A stretch of 64,000 nucleotides of DNA from Adenophora triphylla var. japonica (lineage: Eukaryota; Streptophyta; Magnoliopsida; Asterales; Campanulaceae), in NCBI GenBank assembly GCA_022495995.1, contig JAFEMH010001352.1, forward strand, positions 62,001 through 126,000, given 5' to 3'. Every line of letters starts with the position of its first letter. Positions within the stretch are counted from its first letter, which is position 1. Both the position numbers and the translations under genes were made by a program. The notes below the pieces were generated by a model. That model worked only from the letters and a program-made list of their open reading frames with translations, was not told the DNA's origin and ran no database searches. Shown one piece after another: positions 35,841-47,900 of the stretch.

Positions 35841-38800
35841 AATCATCATCATTATCGGCCATATCAACATCATCATTATCGGTCATATCAACATCTAGGT
35901 CATTGATATTAGTAGTTTCAATCTCGACCCCATCAACTCCCTCTCGCACCCACGATGCTTCTTCGTTAGCAACATTTTCATCCAAATTTTGTGAGCAAAA
36001 TGGTACCAATTGTGGAATCGAATCTGAAACTTGTTTATCATCATTTGAATATATGTCAAAACTATCTCTTGGTGTAATCCTCATCACAACTTTCCAATCA
36101 CTTTCTATAGGATCTTTAACATACCAAACTTGCTCAGCTTGAGATGCTAATATGAATGGTTCATCACCAACTCGATTATCCTTATATAACTTGTGATTGA
36201 AGTTTACAAGAGTAAATTTTTGCTCATCTTCCATCTTGCCTGTCCGGTTATCAACCCAATAACATTTAAAAAATACAAATCTTATTGAGTTGCTATAACG
36301 AATTTCAAGGATCTCAATCAACTCCCCGTAGAAGTTAACATCCCCTACAATGGGATTATTATCCTTTCGGCTTGCAAAACTTGTCACACTTGCATTCAGC
36401 ATGACTCCACTATTTTGAGTTTTCCTCCGTCTATCGACATCCTTCACTCGAAATCGATAACCATTTATTATGTAAGACTTATACCGCCTCGCATCCATAT
36501 GAGGACCCAATGCAAGACTCGTAATTCTTTCGGGCACTACATCTTTCGTCGTGCATACCTTTTATAAAAAACAAAATTTAATAAGAAAATATTTAAAACG
36601 ATAAATTGAAACTATTATATGAAGGTGGTTTCATACTTACATAATCCTTAAACCAGCTAACAAACTTATCATTATGTTCTTTCTCTATAAGATGTCGTTG
36701 ATTACGAGGTAGTGTCTCCCTCAAATGTACACGATGCATTCTGAGCAGATTGAAAATATGAATTAAGTATTAATTTGAAATATAAAAGATATAAGGAATG
36801 TAAGCCTCATGTAAGGAATCACTTACTCTAGGTATTGTTCAACATCTTCAGTATTGAAAAGCACATATCTATGCGCTTGTACTCGTGTGATGTAATCAAG
36901 GGTAATTACCTCTTCTTTTCCTACAAAGCGGCCTAACTCATCACCTTCATCATCATTTCTTCTAGGACGATTGGACTTTGTCTCAATGTCATCCAAATAT
37001 TGCGTACAAAAAGTCATGCATTCTTCAGCCACAATTGCCTTAGCTATGGAGGCCTCGAGATGGGCTCGATTTCGAACATATAATTTTAATGTAAGTAGAA
37101 ACCTACAAAAACATTTACTTATGCTAAAGCAGATGTAAAAAGGAATTTAACTTTTTTCAAAGTAAATTTAATATGGATGTACCTCTCTACCGGATACATC
37201 CAACGAAATTGTATTGGGCCTGCTAGCAAGGCCTCCTCGGTTAAATGCACCTATAAAGTGCTCCATAACATCAAAGAAAGCTGTGGGAATATTTTCTCGA
37301 GAGCGCATAGTGTGACAAACCATCCGATCTTGTATCTTTTCGAGATCGCAAGTGTATTCACCTTTGAGGATAATTGCCTAAAGAAATTTGCCAACTCAAT
37401 GATGGCTTTTACAACGAAGTAGGCAACGCTTTTCGAATGCCTAAAGGGAGTAGTTATTGGAGCAAAATATGACTATCATGGCTCTTAAGACCCTAAATAG
37501 CTCTTTCCTCTAGATATACACAACGAGATATGTTTGACGAGTAGCCATCAGGGACTTTGACTCCCTTTAGAACTTTCAAGAATGTGTCTTTATGCTTCTT
37601 ACTCATTGTAACCGAGCCTGAGGCATAATATCTTTGCCATGGAAGCTTTTGTAGACGCAATGGTTTTCGAATGTTCATCTCTTTTAGGTCTTTTCTTGCT
37701 TTATCATTATCTTTTGATTTCCCCGCAGTACCTAACAGAGTATGTAGCACATTATCACACACATTTTTTTCAATGTGCATAACATAAAGATTATGACGAA
37801 CATGATTATTTGCCCAATATGGCAACTCAAAGAAGATACTCCTCTTTTTCCAATTGTGACACAACTTAGGAACCTTTCTTTTCTCCAACTTGGCTTGTTG
37901 CTTCTCACCCTCTTCTCTTTTCCTCTTTTTAATAACATCTTCTATTTTATACTCTGTTTCCATATTTTCAACTTGTTTAAGCAATTTTGTTCCAAACAAT
38001 AACTTGGGCTTATCTCTCACTTCATGAGTACCATCAAAAGAGCCTTTATCCTTACGAAAAGCATGACTCCTAGGCAAGAAGCGTCGATGACCAATATAAC
38101 AATACTTGCCACCATGATCCAACCATCGTGCTTGAGGTCTCACATTGCAACAAGGGCAAGCATATTCACCTTTAGTGCTCCATCCAGACAACATTGCATA
38201 TGCAGGAAAGTCATTTATTGTCCATAATAGTGAAGCTCGTAAAGTAAACAACTCGTTCCTTGATGCATCATAAGTTGATATACCATCTTCCCACAATTCC
38301 TTCAACTCATCAATTAACGGTTGGAGATACACATCTATCTTGTTGCCCGGCCCTTTTGGGCCTTGAGTAAGCACCGACAAGAAGAAATATGGCTGTTTCA
38401 TGCATAACCAAGGTGGAAGATTGTATGGCATAAGCACAACCGACCAAGTACTGTGAGATATAGTCATTGTTCTGAAAGGATTAAATCCGTCAGATGCTAA
38501 TCCCAATCTAACATTCCGAATTTCACTTGAAAATAATGGATAACGTTCATCGAATTCCTTCCACGCACGAGTCTCCAGGATGCCTCAAAGACACCATCGT
38601 CTATTCTTTCTCGGCATGCCATCTCATGAGTGTCGCGGTCTTAGATGACCAATACAACCTTTGCAACGTTGGCTTTAAGGGAAAATACCATACTTTCTTC
38701 ATCGCTACCGCTGGGAAGTTTATTCTTGCCACTTGTTTCCGCACCTTCACCGCTACCCCCTTCTTCTTGTTGCTTATATCTAGAGGCTTCACAAATTTCA

Positions 38801-39496
38801 CATTTAGTAAGTTTTTCAGTTTCATTTCGAAACAACATACAATGATTAATGCACGCGTCCCACGTTTTATAACTGAAACCCAAATCCAGCCATCTTGTAC
38901 GCCTCACGATAGGAACTTGGCACTTTCACGACCGAGGCAATGCCCTAATGAAATTTTTTAATAAAGAAGTAAATCCCTTATCGGTCACTCGATAATTAGC
39001 CTTCCAGTGCATAAGTTCTACAATAAATGAGAGTACTGTAAACTTATCACACCCTTCCCACAAGGCTTGATCAGCATCTCTCAAAAGTCTAAGAAACTTT
39101 GCGGTGGATGCATCTGATTGTACGATTTCTTCAATTCCCGGGCCGGTTACTATCCGGCATACCCATCCCTTCATGTACCATTCGCCTCATACAATCTTGC
39201 ACGCCCAATTCAATTTCAATGCCATCTTCAGTTGTCCTATCATTCTTACGCGCCGAAATGTACTCTTCCCCGTGCCTAATCCAATTCTTGTAATCTTTTT
39301 GAAATCCCACTTCAATACAATGTGATCTCACGGTTGCACGGTCTTTTTGGTAATGATTTGCGCATTTTTTACAAGGACAATATATTTCTTTAACACCAAC
39401 AGACTTTTTTGAGAATGCAAAATCGAGAAAGTTGTCAACCCCAGACAAATACTCATTTGAAATTCGATTATCCAAATCAATCCAACTTTTGTCCAT
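35839..39496 (-). pseudogene. CACTA TNP2 transposase, broken
   Basis: Order of domains: Transpos_assoc zinc-binding N-terminus (YCPCKKCANHYQKD, 39496-39131); a frameshift near 39150; linker; FRNETEKLTKCEICEASRY (38907-38641); TNP2 core with LASDGFNPF, NLPPWLCMKQPY and YACPCCNVRPQARWL (38506-37493); a heavily broken DUF4218 region (37490-36823) that still shows LKSHDSH and LAEECLTF-type sequence (AEECMTFCTQYLDD); then a DUF4216 C-terminus (INGYRFRVKDVDRRRKTQNS, FFKCYWVDN), ending in an Asp-rich tail. The DUF4216 part keeps splice-like borders (exon end at ~36640; acceptor at ~36560). At least four frame breaks rule out an active enzyme. Confidence 0.85.
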
Positions 39497-41214
39497 ATAT
39501 GACTTGACTTGATATTTTTAACGTTAAAATACAACCTATATATAAGACCGAGAGACACAAATTTTAGAATAAAAATAAACTCATAAACAAACATAGTCTC
39601 AATATGTACAACTTTTGGCTCGATATAGATAATATACATTGTTGGAGCCTAGCCTATTAGTCGAACTTGGGCCCATGATATAGTATAACCCTATGACAAC
39701 ATTCATTCGTTCTCTCTCACAAGCTCCTCCCCTAATTGAGAAGCTAATTTAAGGAACTAGGTTGATGTGCAAAAGAATATGCACATGCAACAAAAGATTT
39801 GGAACTATTTTTAGGAACTAGGTTGAAGATCGCAACATTATTTTTTGTGTAGGGTCTACGAAGGGTACTATCTTAGGAGAGCGATGGTAATATAAGCGAA
39901 TTTGGATGAAGCTTATCCTGTTTCTTGTTGCTACTCATTACTTAGACTAGTTTGAGTGGGTGGTTTTGGAACTTCATTGATTTTAATCATTCAATTTAGG
40001 AAATAGAACTAACATTATTTTGGAACAAACAACAATGGAAATTTGGATTAAACACTCACGGCATAGAGTACTTTGGAACTATGACACTATCTATCACTGC
40101 TCCACCTGAGTCCTATCCAACGAGCAGTGAAGCTATGAACATAATTGGCATTTTCATTATTACGTTTACTTGTGAATTACTATGGAGGAGAGAAAGAGAG
40201 ACTGATTTGGTCGGCAAAGTGATACGTGTAATCAGAACCATTGGATATCAAGTGATACAACCGTACATGGTGTGTTAGACAAAGTGATACGTGTAATCTA
40301 AATTTTCTTACCCTATCTTTCGTAATATTAACGGATATATATATGCCCTTAATCATCTTCTTGGCAATTTGTAGGTTTTGATGCCGTCTGCGAGAACATA
40401 TCGGTCGTTTGGTAATGTTGTTCTCTTAAGAAGATAGCTCAACCGGTAGCTAACCTGTTACAGTACTACCAATAAGTTTTTGCAGCCATAGTATGGTAAC
40501 TTTTGGAGTTCCTTTGAAACTCTTGGGAAACATCTTTTGTTCTAAAGTAATGTTTTTGGTGTCACTTAACTAATTTTACTTGGTCTTTCCCATGTGCCTA
40601 TTTCAGACCGCAATCTTACTCTCTCGTGTTTGCTGCCTAAGGAAGATTACATTCTTAGCCCTATCAAATCCCCATATTATACTTGGGCCGCATATGTTCC
40701 ACAATTTAGCTTTTCCACACAAAAATAATCTTGTTAAAGTTCTTTAAATGAATTTTCATTTTTTTATTAAGAATAAAAATGAACATTCATTTTGGACAAT
40801 GATAGTAATTCACTAGTAAACGTAATAATGAAAGTGCCGATTTCCCTTTTTAGACGATTTAAACAAAATAAATCCAAGCGAGTATGAGCCATGAACATAG
40901 AACAAAAACCAAAAATTAAAACTAAATACGCTATATCTACCTCGCCGATTTGGTCGAAGGCGTCGGATTTTCTTGCCCTAGCTATGGAGGAGAGAAGCTA
41001 TGGAGGAGAGAAAGAGAGACTGAGATACAGATCGAAGAAATAAACAAAAACCAAAAATTAAAAGTAATTAAATACGCTATACCTACCTGATTTTGGTCAC
41101 CGGCGTCGGATTTCCAAGCCCTAGCTATGAAGGAGAGAAGCTCTGTAGGAGAGAGAGGGAGATGGAGATTACCGCGAAACTGAATAGGGAAATTTGGTTT
41201 TCCCGGTATTTAAT
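39497..41214. other. CACTA 5' non-coding region upstream of TNP2
   Basis: No supported gene. Two copies of CTATGGAGGAGAGAAAGAG and related AACAAAAACCAAAAATTAAA text occur at 40900-41180, suggesting a local duplication next to the promoter of TNP2. Confidence 0.45.
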
Positions 41215-41516
41215 AACATTTACGGCGGATATTGTACACCGCCGTAAATAAAGGTATTATTTACGGCGGACGCGTATTAACCGCCGATAATAAATACCTA
41301 TATACGGCGGCTACTGATATACCGCCGTATATAACCTCGATCTCGTATACGTACACGTTAAATATACGTACATTACTTATTTACGGCGGACGCGTCCGCC
41401 GTATATATTAGTTATTTACGGCGGCTGTACATACCGCCGTATATAATATATATATACGGCGGACGCGTGTTCACCGCCGTATATGAGCGCCGTAAAAAGA
41501 CTGCTTTCTTGTAGTG
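41215..41516. repeat. CACTA right subterminal repeat zone
   Basis: About 12 copies of ACGGCGG/CCGCCGT in alternating orientation, ending at the CACTACAAGAAAGC terminus. Unlike the left zone it has no ACGAGTCGT copies; GACGCGT occurs instead. Confidence 0.9.
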
Positions 41517-41519
41517 TCT

Positions 41520-41583
41520 CATTTCCAAAATTAAAGTTTCAAAATCACTAAATTTTCAAAACTTGTTACATTTAGGGACGGAG
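41520..41583. mobile_element. Stowaway MITE, right half
   Basis: Continuation of the element at 28344-28405; ends GGGACGGAG before TA. A second, altered copy of its inner sequence lies at 41640-41718, ending in GGACCGGAGGGAG. Confidence 0.7.
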
Positions 41584-41839
41584 TATTACATAACGGCGGT
41601 GTATATTATCAATAATTTTCAAAGCGTTCGTAAAAATAACCAAAATTAAAGCTTCAAAATCACTAAATTAAAATGTTTGAAAAATCAAATGGGATAAATA
41701 TTTAGGACCGGAGGGAGTAAAAAACAAAAAATGTAAAAGAAAATTCCATACATAGATCCATAGCTCATTGACAAAGACAGCTTAAGGGAAAAAATAAAAT
41801 AAAAAAAATCCCCAAAAATATACCATGATCTTTTTGTCT

Positions 41840-41984
41840 CTCCTCTATCTGACTTTTGACTCCGTTTCTCTCTCGCTTATATCGTATTCTCTCTCTCTCT
41901 GTTTCCGGTGACCCCTGCCAGCCTTCTCTCTCAAGGGGTCGCCCCCAAATTCAATTGAAACAAATTAAATAAAATCATAATCAG
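41840..41984 (+). promoter_or_regulatory. SEC23 5' UTR / proximal promoter
   Basis: Pyrimidine-rich stretch with TCTCTCTCTCTCTG runs, typical of plant core promoters and leaders, just before the start codon at 41985. The CACTA element ends 468 bases upstream of the ATG. I do not see a convincing TATA box, so the transcription start is not placed. Confidence 0.5.
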
Positions 41985-44900
41985 ATGTCGACGGAAATGG
42001 CACAGACCGATCCAGAAGGCATCGATGGAGTTCGTATGTCCTGGAATGTCTTGCCTCGTACCAAAGTTGAAGCTAGCAAATGCGTGATCCCAATCGCTGC
42101 CTCGATCCAGCCGATCCGTCACCACCCTGACATTCTCACACTCCCTTACGCGCCACTCCGGTGCAAGACCTGCTCCACCGTGCTCAACCCTTTTTGCCGC
42201 GTCGACTTCTCAGCCCACATCTGGATCTGCCCCTTTTGCTTCCAACGCAATCATTTTCCCCACCATTACTCCTCCATTTCCGAAACCAATGTCCCCGCTG
42301 AGCTTTACCCTCAATACACCACAATTGAATACACCCTCAATTCGCCGGCGCCGGCGGGACCCGATGTTGTTCCTCCTCAGGCACAGCAACCAGTGTATCT
42401 GTTTTTGCTTGATACGTGTATGATCGAGGAGGAATTGGGGTTTGCTAAAGATGCATTGAGCCGGGCGATTGAGATGTTGCCGGAGAATGCTTTGGTTGGT
42501 TTTATTTCGTTTGGGACGCAGGTTCAGGTGCATGAATTGGGGTATACGGATATATCTAAGGTGTACGTGTTTAGAGGGTCTAAGGATATGACTAAAGATC
42601 AGGTTTTGGAACAATTGGGCCTCGGAATGGCTGGACGGAGGCCTGGGACTGCAGGCTTTCAGAAAGGTGGTGCTCAAGGTGGCTTCCCCAATTCGGGGAT
42701 TACTAGATTTTTGTTGCCTGCTTCAGAGTGCGAATTCACCATCCATACAGTGAGTACGCTTGATTGGACATTCTAATTTAGTTGAAATTTAGTTTGTTGA
42801 ATCTAGTTGATCTATTACTGTTCTTAATGAATTTGGGTATGACTGTCAGCTTTTGGAAGAGTTGGGCACGGATCAGTGGCCGGTTCCACCAGGTAATAGG
42901 TCCCTGCGTTGCACAGGAGTAGCTTTAAGTGTCGCAGCAGGTTTGCTTGGGGCTTGTGTTCCTGGTTCAGGTGCTCGTATAGTTGCATTGGTGGGTGGTC
43001 CATGTACTGAAGGACCTGGCGCTGTAAGACCCTTCTGTTCGTTATGCATCTTGTCATTTACTTAAATCATTTGACCCCATGCAACTACATTCTGTGGTAG
43101 TTGTTTACTTGTGAATGCTTTTTATCTTGATCATTGTGTTTGAATTGGTAGTCCTTTGATTGTTTTGGGGTTGAGGGGCACGTTGGTGAGTGATTCACCA
43201 TTTTGTTATAGTATGAACTTAATGACGAAAGGGCTTAACAAATCTAGGGCTCTTAATTATTCTGCTGCATTAGTGGAAAACCCGAGATGAGGTCTATATG
43301 AAATCATTTTATTATTGTTAGTACATTTTCACGAATATAAAATCCGAACTTTTAAGGAACTTCCTAACTAACTTGAGCTCATAACCAAATATCTAATCAG
43401 CTCACTTCAAACTAATGAGTGGTACTTGGTAACTCTGCTTTATAGGAGCAAAAACTCACAAAACTAAAGTTCTTAATAGTCTGGTATCGCCAAATGCATC
43501 ACTTGCAAACCTAAGTGAGATTTAACATTTTTTTCGTCATGGCGACAACGAGTACATACTGGCCTGATTGTAGTTGCTTAAGATCTTGTAGTGGATTGGT
43601 GGAGACAAGGTTCTAAAAATCGTTATGCAGTCGCTAGGCGTCGTAGCATGGCCTAGCACCTTGAGTGCTAAGGCGGGACCGAGAATTCAAACATAATTTA
43701 TAACTAGCGCTACACCCGTGCGTTAAACGCACGACCAAAAAACTTTGATAAATAAATGAACTAAATCAAAATAGTTACTATAAAAATCTCATTTTATTTG
43801 CATGACTATCATTAAATAAAAATAATTATATCATTTTTGAGTAATTAATATTATCAACAACTCTAATTTTTTCCATTAATCCGTGTCTTTAAAAAATAGT
43901 ATTTTTTGGTATAATCTTAAAAAGCATATTTCATATTTTCTGACCAATATTATAATTTTTTTTTTAAAATTATCTTATAGTTTTTATTTAAGAAACCCAT
44001 ATAAAAAATTAGAAAAAATATTTTGAAATAGTTAAGAAACCATTTATTTATTATTTTAGCAATAAATAAACAATTTATAACCTAAACAAATTCAACTTAA
44101 ACTTTCAATGCAAATTAATTATCCCAGTTTTTGAAAATCCTTTTTTATACTTTTTGTTTACAAATTTTGCTTATTTGTGAGAGTTCACGTAAGCAAATTT
44201 TTTACACCAACGTCATGGCAGAAATTCTTATATATAGGCTCACCCTGGATACAAGGAAATTTCTACATTACCCTCTTCCTGAGTTTTAGGCAGGATTTGG
44301 AGAAATCACTCCAGTTGTTCAAACAACACATTTCGTTTTGATAAGAGGGAAGATACAGCTGCCTCAGAGACAACCTCACTGTTAAGAATTGATTTCCTAA
44401 ATGTGAACTCCAGGAGCTTTTTGGCTCAACTTCAAATATCCTTGTAGTTGAATGTTCATGTGCACCAAATGCATATTCTACCCCATGAACTGCCAAAACA
44501 TATAATGACAATCACTATTTATTAGATGATAATGGGAGAATTTCTCTGCATATTACAAAAATGAATGCAAAACTTACTCAAACATGTTTATTGGCTACCG
44601 AAGAATAATACTCGAGAAAAAAACAGCCAAAGCTTTCGTTATAAAATACATATAATGCCAATCACAATTTATTAGATGATAATTGGAGAATATCTCCGTA
44701 GATTAAAAAATGAATACAAAATATAATTGAACATGTCTCCATTGGCTACCAAAAAATAATACTCGATATAACAAAATATTATGAGATTTCAAATATACAG
44801 TGTCATTAAAATACACTATGTGATCATATGAATACAATAGAATGAAGTATAAATCTTGATCCAAGCAAGATACGAACTGAAGAATATTTGATATAGTTTC

Positions 44901-47900
44901 AGGAGCAAAAGAACCTAATCTCTAGCAGCAGTAGTTTTAATTTCATCATTTGAGAAAAGTGCAGCCGAGAAACAAAAAGATGTATGCTACCAATGAAGTC
45001 AGAAGCTCAAGTGCCTAAGCTGGTTGTAATAACGTTGCAGGAGTAAGGGAAAAGAGCATGGCATAAATAAATAGTACAACATAGCATATATGGTGTATAC
45101 CTCAGAATTTCACCCACAAATTTCAACTCTTCAAGAGGCCTTGGAGAGAATGGATCCTTTCTGACACAAGTAGTGATGATCAGCTTAAGAGAGAACAAAC
45201 TGCATAATGTATAGTTTAAAGACAAATATAGTTGTAGGACATGATCTTTAACATGATAACCCATAGAGATTGAATAAAGCACTACTGAGAAAATTACGGA
45301 TACATTATCATGATGATGTTTATCATCATAACATTTGAAGACATAAAACTGCATAATTACACCATTTTCATTAGAATATACTATCACATGGAACAACTTA
45401 ATCAGCTAGACTGCTGAACTTATGCTTAACAAAACAAAACTTATTGAATAACATTATACATTGAGTAGTCAATTCATTTTCTTGTTATATAAATATGTGT
45501 ACACACACTAAATCAATTTGTTGATGAGCTTTAGCAAAGTCTTCCAAATTATATACACACTATAGTATCTACCCACTCTTATAGAGTTTCTGTTGAAAAG
45601 AAATATCTTCTTTATACTTCAAATAAAAATAAAATACATGCATGAGAAAATAAAGAAATTGATGGTATGGACATAAAATTAAAGATACAATAGACTTGTA
45701 CCTAAAATGTCGGCAAAGGCCAAAGAGTCGACCAAATAAACGCTAGTCTGGTTGAATTCATGATATGCAATGGCTTAAGGGGCCTTTAGCATCCCACATG
45801 AATATAACATTATACATCTTGCTCATATAAAAACAACATAAAATAATCGAAATGTCTGATTCATCCAAGGGCAGTTAAATTTGGTCTATGATCTTTGCAT
45901 AATAGCAAATCAAGTAAGAGTTGGTAAAATTAAATTGAAAAAAAAGAGTTAAATATTTTCTAATATTTTATACTATCGAGAATGATGAAATCAATCAAAG
46001 ACTCCAGTCCTCCTCTTTTTCTAATTCAAGTACCACATCAAAGGAGAAAACATGTAGTTTAAACCTACTAATAAAGTCAAGCTCATATGGCATGGCCTCA
46101 CGGGCCAAGCATCTGGCCCATAGCATGGCCGCTATGGTGTGCTAGGAAGATGGGCCAGGGCGGGCGTCAGGCCTCTTCGGAAACCTCCCCCAAATGATCA
46201 AGAGTATTGAGCATAAAAATCAATTACAAACTTGAACGATTAAAATATAAGATGTGGGCAATGGACCAAGGATAAATGTGAGAGGCCTAATTTTCTGCGT
46301 AGTTTTTCTCTCCTCTACACTGTCTAAATTTAGAGCATGCCATGGAAGCCAGCAGAATCCAAGAGCACGGCTTTTATCTTATCCGGATGAACATCTTGCC
46401 CCTCCTTGCATTGTTGTCGTTTACAATATTAATTACATGTATTCATTTAAATTAAAATGGGAAATAAATGAGTAAGTAGGTAGTAAGTACCTCAGCTCAG
46501 AAAATATCCAAGGCAAAGCCATTGAAGTAGCTAATAACAGCTTGTTGGATATCAAGTCCAAGGTTATCAAGAGCTCTCATGCTTGACACCAATAGCTCTG
46601 GACTCTTATTACAAAACATATGTATATTCATCGCCCTTCCTTCTCTTAGCTGACCTTAACCTATATTATCAAACATTCAAACTCCATTTCAACTACTCAC
46701 AATGTGAATAATATTGGGACGGGAGAAGTAATAAGCTAGCTCTTAATTAATTAGTGTGAAATGACATACGTACCCTTGCAGGTTGGCCTTTTGGGATGGG
46801 AAATGAACTTGGGCAAAGTTCCTCCGTAATACGCCTTGCTAGAGTTAGTGGAGTGGGCGTTAAAGGATCAAAGCCCCCTGTAGGTGTTGGTGTCAAGGAA
46901 GAGCTATTCATCTTATTAGGAAACTTATAATTAAAAGCATATCATAAAAATAATTAATTGAATAATATGGCACTTAAAAATAAAAATCATGTCTTGATTA
47001 AACAATCAATTATAACTAATTCATGACAAATCCATGCAATTCTTTAGATTCTATAGATATAAAATTTACTTACAATAATATTGCCACACCCAAATAGTTA
47101 ACATATTCTATTTAATACCAAGCTCGGTTACAACAACAACAAAGCCTTAGTCCCAAAATAATTTGGGGTCGGCTAACATGAATCCTCATATGTCATCGAG
47201 AAAAAAGGTTGTTGAAAAAAATAATAATAATAAATAAATAAATAAACAAATAAATAAATAAATAAATTAACATACAAATAAAAATCAAAATCAAAAAATC
47301 AAAAAATCAAAAACCAAAAAAATAAAATAAAAATAATAATAATAAAAAAAAATAAAATAAAAAAATCAATCCCCCACATGGATTTTTGCCCTCCACTCCG
47401 GCCTCTTCAACACCATACTTTCATCCACTCCAAGTAAACTCATATCATTTTCAATTACTCTAGTCCAAGTTTGTTTGGGTCTTCCCCTACCCCTCGCCAT
47501 TTTATCATTTCTTCACTGTTCCGGCCTCCTAACCGGTGCATCACTCGGTCTCCTTCTCACATGTCCAAACCACTTTAGACGATTTTCCCTCATTTTATCC
47601 TCAATGGGCGCAACTCCTACTTTACCTCTGATCACCTCATTCCCCAATCGATCATTTCTTGTATGACCGCATATCCATCGAAGCATACGCATCTCCATCA
47701 CATTCATCTTATGCACGTGACAATGTTTCACGGCCCAACATTCGGTTACCATTTCTATAAAACACACACATGCACACTGGTTTCTTTCTTTGCCCCTCGT
47801 ATGTAAATTAAAATATGGATAAATTTAAATAAAAATGAGAAAGAATTTAACTTACCGGTGTAAAATTGGCTAATCTAAATTCTCCAACAAATCCCCATCA

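Larger units (their letters stand above)
28406..41516 (-). mobile_element. CACTA (En/Spm) DNA transposon, 13.1 kb
   Basis: Left end CACTACAAGAAACAGG; the right end is the complement of CACTACAAGAAAGCAG. Flanked by a perfect 3-bp duplication TCT (28403-28405, 41517-41519). Subterminal zones carry dozens of TTTACGGCGG motifs in both directions. Genes, all leftward: TNP2-type transposase, an Athila ORF1-like frame, and a TNPA/Ptta-like gene. TNP2 has several frameshifts, so this copy is probably non-autonomous, although ends and motifs are preserved. Confidence 0.93.

Noticed and set aside
40081..40278. A 65-residue plus-strand frame with a hydrophobic stretch
   Set aside because: Short, in the CACTA leader, with no similarity I recognise.
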